Positions 56,833-64,000 of a stretch of DNA of 64,000 bases are shown piece after piece. Source of the DNA: Liolophura sinensis. Lineage: Eukaryota > Mollusca > Polyplacophora > Chitonida > Chitonidae. Every line of letters begins with the position of its first letter. The stretch's first letter is position 1. A program made the position numbers and the translations under genes. The notes under the pieces were generated by a model. The model did not search any database. It was not told the origin of the DNA and saw only the letters and a list, made by a program, of their open reading frames with translations. The stretch spans positions 7,749,924 through 7,813,923 of the forward strand of contig NC_088306.1 of the NCBI RefSeq assembly GCF_032854445.1, read 5' to 3'.

Positions 56833-57607
56833 GTAAGATTATTGTATCTAAGTATTTGTTTGTGAAAACCCCATATATAATATATAGAAAAGGCTATCAA
56901 TGGGGAAACATTTGTGGCATACTCTGTGAAAAAGTTACTGTGCATCAAGTTTGCAGAACTTTAAAAATGTTTGAACGAATAAGATTATACAAGTACTTAT
57001 CGTACATTAATATTCGTTATTGGCGATCTCGGAATATACATTCACAGAATGAACCACACGGACCACGTGACACTTTTGCTACCTAGTGGATATTTTACGA
57101 TTCTTCATGCTCTGATTAGCCAGTTTTGTGTGTTATGATAGTCATACTTGTGCCAATGCAAGCGTTTACCCATTCAGTCTTTAACGACGTCATCTTTAGA
57201 CTGATCGTTATCACGAACGTTATCAGGTGGTTGGTAAGTTTGGCGTTGGATTAACGCAAAAGGATGTGCGATGTGGATGTATTGTCACAAAACCTCCATA
57301 ACAGCGCTCCTCCGACACCAGAGAATTTTCCAGGACATAAAGACATCGTTTGCGCTCTGGACATGCACGGTTAATGACGCGTGCGCAAGATCGGTAGATT
57401 CCTTTGACACACATCAGAAACAGACGCTCGTGGTGGAGATAGCCATTATTGAGATTGCCAACGTTCATTTTAACCCTTGCTCCGTGAGTGACCTTTAAGA
57501 CACATTAGCGACGTGACTTGAATAACCATCTTTGTCTGCTCATTGACAATTAATTGTCCTTCGACCCTAAATAGAAAAATGACAGTGTTCGAAAATGGAA
57601 GAACAGT
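56833..57607. other. No gene seen
   Basis: Overlapping opposite-strand frames near 57223-57498 carry no recognisable motif. Confidence 0.45.
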
Positions 57608-57824
57608 ACATTTATATTTATTTATTTATTTATTTGATTGATGTTTTACGCCGTACTCAAGAATATTTCACTTAAACGACGGCGACCAGCATTCTGGTGG
57701 TAGGAAACCGGGGAGAGCCCGCGGGAAGCCCACGACCATCTGCAGGTCGCTGAAAGATCTTCACACTTATGGCCGGAGAGGAAGCCAGCATGACCTGGAC
57801 TTGAACTCACAGCGACCGCAGTAT
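57608..57824 (-). mobile_element. SINE family 1, near full length
   Basis: In reverse: the ATTTATTTATTTATTTATTT tail, GATGTTTTACGCCGTACTCA, GCCGGAGAGGAAGCCAGCAT and GAACTCACAGCGACCGCAGT. The tRNA-like head beyond the B box is missing. Confidence 0.92.
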
Positions 57825-58143
57825 ATTTAAATCTATGCACGGTTACTGTCGAAGTGAGAAAATATGCTGACAGTGTTATTTCTATGGTAAATATGAAATA
57901 TATGTATTACTATTTATAATACTTTCTAACATTATATCATTTGGAGACAAGTCAATAATGTTTTCAATAATGAAAGAGCAAAGTTAATGCGTCAACAGCA
58001 GCTCATATATGTATGTATTCACTGTGTTCTGTCGCCTTTATGCTAAAAATTCTTAACATGGAAATTTATCATTATCAACTTTAGTTCAGGTATTCCTGCT
58101 GAATGTTTCCAAGTATTTCAAGCTTTTTTATTATCCTCGACTC
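57825..58143. other. No gene seen
   Basis: AT-rich, nothing recognised. Confidence 0.5.
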
Positions 58144-59520
58144 AAGAGTTAAACAATATTGTTAACGATCACTACTCTAAACGGAGTACTACACAGATGT
58201 TGTATACGGTTTGGCACAAACCATGAACATTGATTATAAAGCGACTTAACTGCCATGCGCACAGTGTCTTTACACCCAGTAAATGTCACGGACGGAATGA
58301 AAACACTCTGCTTTCCAGGGATTTCTCTGGTCAGGGATAGTTTAGTACATGTAACTCTGATACGTGGAGCGTGTTGATTGCGTAGATTTGGTCATAAACA
58401 AGTCGTGGGCCCCACTGGCCCGATTGATCCGGCTTGTAGAGTGATACGTGGAACAATTGACCGGTTTGTGCGGTCTTAAGCGTCCAGTGCAACGATCCCA
58501 TGACTTACTTTATTTATTGAATAGCAAGCACATCCTAAGTAAACTGTTTCTGGTACTTTCTTTTTTACATTTTTGCTGTGATTTGGACTGCCACTGATCT
58601 TTCCATGCTATCGTGCCGTTTCCTTAAATCTCGTGTTTTGCAATGTATATATTCAGCCAGTGTGCTGCTTGTCTAAAATATGCAGCACTTTTTCGTTAGA
58701 GCTAATAGGTGTCTTAGTGTTCATCTTTTCCTGTCCACTTCCTGTCCACTAGTCAAGTCCTGTTTTCCACCGGTATCCGTTTCAGTGATCCAGGAGCCTC
58801 TCACTATTGCTGTCACTGTGAGTTCAAGTCCAGCTCATGCTGGCTTCCTCTCCGGACGTACGTGGGGAGGTCCGTCAGCAACCTGCGGATGATCGTGGGT
58901 TCCCCCCGGGTTCTGCCCGGTTTACACCCACCATAATGCTGGCTGCCGTCGTATAAGTGAAATATTCTTAAGAACGGCCTAAAACAAAAATCAAAATTAA
59001 ATCAAATCCATATCTGTTTCAGAGTGAGAGACTTGAATTTAATTTCAAGATCATCCCTACGAAAGTAACAAGTAGCAATCCTGAACTGCTTTTTTTTTTT
59101 GCTTTAATGTTAAACATTTAGCCAGAGTAACGGATTTTTTTGACATTTTCTCACAGAGTTTGGAAGACCCGGGAAACTAGTTGTGAACACGATGGCCTTT
59201 AACAATTTTATCCCTTTTAATTAGATTTTGTTGTTGCCGACGTCGTTAAGACATCGACATGTTCACCTCCGATTTACTTCCGCTCCGCTGGTGGCTTTTT
59301 ATAAGATATTTCTCTTCAGCTGGCATCGTGATGACAAACAAGCTGTTCTCGTACTGCTTTTGGGATATACTGTCTCAAACCGCTTTACCTCTATGTACTC
59401 CTAACGTGTTCCCACCAAACAGCTTCGTCCTGCTTTGGTAGAGCTTGCTTGCCTACATGCTCTTAGCCTAAAGATGTAGCCGAGCTTATTCTGGATTTGT
59501 GCCAACCTTTGTAATCTCTT
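58144..59520. repeat. Second ancient direct duplication, unit D
   Basis: Partner of unit C, with a family 1 SINE inserted at 58786. GGAGCGTGTTGA near 58367 also occurs in unit B (about 35410), so the 3-kb and 2.9-kb duplications could belong to one old repeat family. That link rests on short words only. Confidence 0.65.
58786..59006 (+). mobile_element. SINE family 1, lacking the extreme 5' head
   Basis: GAGCCTCTCACTATTGCTGT, GAGTTCAAGTCCAGCTCATG, the body and a diverged tail (CCTAAAACAAAAATCAAAAT) are present. Confidence 0.9.
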
Positions 59521-59576
59521 ACAGCAGCTCACTAAAAAAAGGCTTGTCCTAACCATAAACTGATGGTATATTTAGG

Positions 59577-59640
59577 AAGGGTGGGGGGAGGAAGAGAAAA
59601 CCCACGATCATCCGCAGGTTGCTGGAAGACCTTAGGGAAG
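59577..59640 (-). mobile_element. SINE family 1, short central fragment
   Basis: In reverse: AAAACCCACGATCATCCGCA then GGTTGCTGGAAGACCTTAGG. Both ends are lost. Confidence 0.75.
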
Positions 59641-59782
59641 TACTTTTACAAGCCACATGGAGCATATACTTCTGTACATATATTAACTGAATTTAGAAAC
59701 AGTGACTTAAGACAGTCATCGCCTTCAAGATCAATTATAAAATGGTATATGCTGTACTTGATATTTCCATTTAATTTGTGAT

Positions 59783-60017
59783 AGGGGGCCGCAGTGGCTC
59801 AGTTGATTAGCGCGCTAGCGCATCGTAATGACCCAGGAGTCTCTCACCAGTGCGGTCGCTGTGAGTTCAAGTCCAGCTCGTGCTGGCTTCCTCTCTGGCC
59901 GTAAGTGGGAAGGTCTATGCCCGATTTCCACCCACAATAATGCTGACCGCCGTCGTATAAGTGAAATATTCTTGAGTACGGCGTAAAACACCAATCAAAT
60001 AAATAAATAAATAAATA
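59783..60017 (+). mobile_element. SINE family 1, full length with internal deletion and target-site duplication
   Basis: The head GGGGGCCGCAGTGGCTCAGT is the clearest tRNA-like start in the window (A box GGCTCAGTTGATTAGCGCG). About 45 bases of the body are missing after GTGGGAAGGTC. AATTTGTGAT flanks the element at 59773-59782 and 60018-60027. Confidence 0.92.
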
Positions 60018-60203
60018 AATTTGTGATTGGTAGGTTAACGGCAAGCAATTGCCTTTAACTGAGCTGGCAGATTGTTGCATTTCATTCGTGGAAACCGTAC
60101 TTCAAGTCATAAATCCATCAAGCATTGGTGCAGTGATCTAAGATGTTGAGCTCTTAGTGTGTGAATTTGGGTGTGTCTTGAAAGGGGGGGGGGGGGCTAC
60201 AAT

Positions 60204-60362
60204 TTATTTATTTATTTGATTATTGTTTTACGCCGTACTCATTAATATTTCAATTATACGACGGCGGCCTGCATTATGGTGGGAGGAAACCGGGCAGAGC
60301 CGGTGGAAATCCACAACCATCCACAAGTTGCTGGCAGGCCTTCCGAGGTACGGTCGGAGAGC
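60204..60362 (-). mobile_element. SINE family 1, 3' half
   Basis: In reverse: ATTTATTTATTTGATTATTG, CGACGGCGGCCTGCATTATG, GGGAGGAAACCGGGCAGAGC and CCATCCACAAGTTGCTGGCA. It follows a 13-base G-run at 60184-60196. Confidence 0.92.
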
Positions 60363-60730
60363 TACGATTTAAGTGAGGTAGAACCTTACGGGAGTGGATT
60401 TCCCAGTGCTCTTTCTGCACATGACAGCTGTTAACGGCAATTTCTCTTTAGCTCAAACCCCAGGTCTTACCAGTACCATACATTTGCATTAGTCATTGCA
60501 TAACTAATAATGGAGAAAACGTCGTTCTTTTAAATACTCTTGCCCCCATGGACGAACCGACTGAAGTCGCCACAAGTGCACTGTTTCCATTGATCTAGTG
60601 AATGACAAAAATATGACTTCTTCCCAAGGAAGACACTAAAAGGGTTATCTGAGTGGATATTAGATATATTAAGAGTTCGTTAAAGGTATGTTCATGAGTA
60701 TAACAAAATGCGTTGCATGATTCAGTCCTT
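60363..60730. other. No gene seen
   Basis: Nothing recognised. Confidence 0.5.
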
Positions 60731-60855
60731 ATTCATACTTTATATATTTTCTTTATTCTTGGGTGGTTTGTGTTGTACGTCGTTTAAGGGATTGGCTTTG
60801 AGACTATTGACTTGGAAAGGCCATATTTGTCCACGGCTGGAATACGAATGTCTGT
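60731..60855. repeat. Third copy of the 124-bp module
   Basis: It matches 9977-10100 over its whole length: ATACTTTRTATAYTTTCTTT, TCTTKGGTGG, TTGARAYTATT, TGGAA and a closing TACKAATGTCTGTTT word. It ends 37 bases before the first unit of the 41-bp satellite. Confidence 0.82.
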
Positions 60856-60892
60856 TTTCAACGCATATAATAAACATTCCATTTATCGCAAT

Positions 60893-63241
60893 TCCTGCAT
60901 GGAGCCTTCAATAGCAAAACATTGTTTCAACTTTCCTGCATGGAGCCTTCAATAGCAAAACACTGTTTCAAACGTTCCTGCATGGAGCCTTCAATAGCAA
61001 AACACTGTTTCAACTATCCTGCATGGAGCCTTCAATAGCAAAACATTGTTTAAACTTTCCTGCATGGAACCTTTAAGAGCAAAACACTCAACTATCCTGC
61101 ATGGAACCTTTAAGAGCAAAACACTGTTTCAACTATCCTGCATGGAACCTTTAAGAGCAAAACATTGTTTCAACTATCCTGCATGGAACCTTTAAGAGCA
61201 AAACACTGTTTCAACTATCCTGCATGGAACCTTCAATAGCAAAACACTGTTTCAACGTTCCTGCATGAAACCTTCAATAGCAAAACACTGTTTCAACTAT
61301 CCTGCATGGAACCTTCAATAGCAAAACACTGTTTCAACTTTCCTGCATGACACCTTTAATAGCAAAACACTGTTTCAACTTTCCTGCATGGAACCTTCAA
61401 TAGCAAAAGACTGTTTCAACCTTCCTGCATGGAACCTTCAATAGCAAAAGACTGTTTCAACCTTCCTGCATGGAACCTTCAATAGCAAAACACTGTTTCA
61501 ACTATCCTGCATGGAACCTTTAAGAGCAAAACACTGTTTCAACTATCCTGCATGGAACCTTCAATAGCAAAAGACTGTTTCAATTATCCTGCATGGAACC
61601 TTCAATAGGAAAACACTGTTTCAACTATCCTGCATCATGGAACCTTCAATAGCAAAACATTGATTCAACTATCCTGCATGGAACCTTCAATAGCAAAACA
61701 CTGTTTTAACTGTCCTGCATGGAGACTTCAATAGCAAAACACTGTTTCAACTATCCTGCATGGAACCTTCAAAAGCAAAACACTTTTTCAACTATCCTGC
61801 ATGGAACCTTCAATAGCAAAACAGTGTTTCAACTATCCTGTATGGAACCTATAAGAACAAAACACTGTTTCAACTTTCCTGCATGGAACCTTCAATAGCA
61901 AAACACTGTTTCAACTATCCTGCATGGAGCCTTCCATAGCAAAACACTGTTTTAACTGTCCTGCATGGAGACTTCAATAGCAAAACACTGTTTCAACTAT
62001 CCTGCATGAAACCTTTAAGAGCAAAACACTGTTTCAACTTTCCTGCATGGAACCTTCAATAGCAAAAGACTGTTTCAACCTTCCTGCATGGAACCTTCAA
62101 TAGCAAAAGACTGTTTCAACCTTCCTGCATGGAACCTTCAATAGCAAAACACTGTTTCAACTATCCTGCATGGAACCTTTAAGAGCAAAACACTGTTTCA
62201 ACTATCCTGCATGGAACCTTCAATAGCAAAAGACTGTTTCAACCTTCCTGCATGGAACCTTCAATAGGAAAACACTGTTTCAACTATCCTGCATGGAACC
62301 TTCAATAGCAAAACATTGATTCAACTATCCTGCATGGAACCTTCAATAGCAAAAACACTGTTTCAACTATTCTGCATGGAACCTTCAATGGCAAAATACT
62401 GTTTGAACTATCCTGCATGGAACCTTCAAAAGCAAAACACTTTTTCAACTATCCTGCATGGAACCTTCAATAGCAAAACAGTGTTTCAACTATCCTGTAT
62501 GGAACCTATAAGAACAAAACACTGTTTCAACTTTCCTGCATGGAACCTTCAATAGCAAAACACTGTTTCAACTATCCTGCATGGAGCTTTCGATAGCAAA
62601 ACACTGTTTAAACTTTTCTTCATGGAACCTTTAAGAGCAAAACACTGTTTTATCTATCCTGCATGGAACCTTTAGAAGCAAAACACTGTTTCAACTATCC
62701 TGCGTGGAACCTTTAAAAGCAAAACACTGTTTCAGCTATCCTGTATTGAACTTTCAATAGCAAAACACTGTTTCAGCTATTTTCCATGGAACCTTTAAGA
62801 GCAAAGCACTGATTCAACTTTCCTGCATGGAACCTTCAATAGCAAAACACTGTTTCAACTATCCTGCATGGAACAATTAAGAGCAAAGGACTGATTCAAC
62901 TATCCTGCATGGAACCTTCAATAGCAAAACACTATTTCAACTATCCTGCATGACACCTTTAATAGCAAAACACTGTTTCAATTATCCTGCATGGAACCTT
63001 TAAGAGCAAAGCACTGATTCAATTATCTTGCATGGATTCTTCAATAGCAAAACACTGTTTCAACTATCCTGTATGGAACCTTTAAGAGCAAAACACTGTT
63101 TCAACTATCCTGCATGGAACCTTCAATGGCAAAACACTGTGTCAACTTTTCTGCATAGAACCTTCAATAGCAAAGCACTGTTTCAACTATCCTGCATGGA
63201 ACCTTCAATAGTAAAACACTGTTTCAACTATCCTGCATGGA
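60893..63241. repeat. 41-bp satellite array, about 57 units, with 16-unit higher-order repeat
   Basis: The unit reads CCTGCATGGAACCTTCAATA then GCAAAACACTGTTTCAACTAT. Variants TTTAAGAGC, TTCAAAAGC, AAGACTG and CATTGATTC mark unit types. The block 61381-61937 recurs at 62040-62596 with the same order of variants. The offset is 656-659, or 16 units, so higher-order duplication occurred. The open frames 62316-62555 and 63028-63366 come from the 41-base phase and are not genes. Confidence 0.96.
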
Positions 63242-63739
63242 ATACATGCGGACATTTCGTGTATGATCTGAAATGCTGTCAATGGCATATCGAGCATAAC
63301 TCAGATGTACATGTAGAATACAGCAAAAAATCCGAAAACTCAAGATGCTGCAATAATATTTGGTAACTTCTCCTCTGCCAAACGCGGGCGTATCTTTTCT
63401 ACATACCAGTATAGCTTTTTAGTATCTGCAGAGATTCTCCATTTTATCTTCAACACTATTCGGCAAAACCAACTTCTCAATTATATTTATAGAACAAAAG
63501 AGAAAATGCAGACACATTTTGAGTTCACTCAATAATTTCCAGTGATCGCCAGTAGCAGTCAAGTGTTCATCTTCTACGTAACGAAACGCGATCATACATG
63601 AAGTGAGGAGGATATATGTTATGTTCCATGACATGTGCTGATAATCTGAGCGTACTACATGTAACGAATATTGAAACTAAATACCACGGATGGATAAAAA
63701 GCAATATATAGTTTGGTCAAAACAACATGAAGTGAACAA
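63242..63739. other. No gene seen
   Basis: A 71-codon minus frame at 63419-63634 is unassigned. Confidence 0.5.
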
Positions 63740-63810
63740 GTACCGGGTTTGAACCCGCGATATCACTGTTCGTGGCTGTGCAGCACTTTAGGCCGTTTCT
63801 TCAGAACTGA
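63740..63810 (-). repeat. tRNA-like module, copy 3
   Basis: On the minus strand, GCCACGAACAGTGATATCGC then GGGTTCAAACCCGGTAC gives a perfect-looking T-arm (CGGGTTCAAACCCG). The upstream part lacks a convincing D-arm and the intervening length is unusual, so I do not call a tRNA gene. Confidence 0.5.
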
Positions 63811-64000
63811 GAAACAAGGACATAAAGGCGTCATATTACGAACACATCAGCTTTATTACAATAGGGATTATTGATCAGAAAAATATAGATATATGTCAAT
63901 ATATATTTATGTACTTGTTTCAGGCGGAATTATACGTGGCTTCAGACGTTAAGCCATTAGACTGAATAGCTTTCTCATACATCACTTCTCGCCTTAGTTA
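63811..64000. other. No feature seen to window end
   Basis: AT-rich sequence. Nothing was recognised. Confidence 0.5.

Noticed and set aside
60893-63366. Repeat protein genes at 62316-62555 and 63028-63366
   Set aside because: The 41-base unit cycles through all three frames, and the usual CAATAG variant puts a stop in one of them. The frames persist only where variants remove the stop.
48470-63810. True tRNA genes at 48470, 53941 or 63740
   Set aside because: A good B box and T-arm are present, but no matching acceptor stem and D-arm could be drawn.

Overview
The window looks like nuclear DNA of an invertebrate animal, most likely a mollusc (bivalve-like). It is AT-rich, has long stretches without open reading frames, and carries many copies of two SINE-like families of a type I associate with molluscan genomes. 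One has a tRNA-like head and an (AAATA)n tail. The other ends in a (CACT)n tail. A brachiopod or other lophotrochozoan cannot be excluded. I see no intact host protein-coding gene, no rRNA gene and no convincing functional tRNA gene. Almost every long open frame lies in a repeat or is a chance frame.

The coding remnants are all transposon-related. (1) A mariner-like (DD37D) element at about 14.87-16.49 kb, with terminal inverted repeats and a frameshifted transposase. (2) A two-exon, KRBA2/SCAND3-like integrase pseudogene on the minus strand at 18.8-20.9 kb, whose catalytic block is present in four tandem copies of about 110 bp. (3) A 5'-truncated non-LTR retrotransposon at 42.0-45.4 kb with endonuclease, reverse transcriptase, RNase H and C-terminal zinc-knuckle remnants and a (TATG)n tail. 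There are also two MITE-like elements (48.5-49.2 and 54.4-54.6 kb) and two fold-back elements (16.8-17.3 and 46.8-46.9 kb).

Layout: 0-8.7 kb is mostly unique DNA with old direct duplications. 8.7-10.5 kb holds a full SINE with target-site duplications and short tandem arrays. A promoter-like CCAAT/CRE/E2F cluster lies near 11.0 kb. 11-14.5 kb is old repeat DNA, 14.9-21 kb is transposon-derived, and 21.0-22.3 kb is a 114-bp satellite. At 22.52-22.62 kb there is a compact array of four 20-bp palindromes spaced exactly 29 bp apart. 24.7-30 kb is mostly featureless. 30.3-35.9 kb is an ancient head-to-tail duplication of about 3 kb. 35.9-42 kb holds SINEs and unique DNA, and 46-54 kb holds regulatory-motif-rich dispersed repeats. 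55.3-59.5 kb is a second ancient direct duplication of about 2.9 kb. 60.7-63.2 kb is a 41-bp satellite of about 57 units with a 16-unit higher-order repeat.

The most unusual signals are the 29-bp-period palindrome array, the two satellites with higher-order structure, the about 124-bp module that precedes two unrelated tandem arrays, and the internally amplified integrase. None amounts to a demonstrated new system. Boundaries of old repeats were judged by eye and are approximate.
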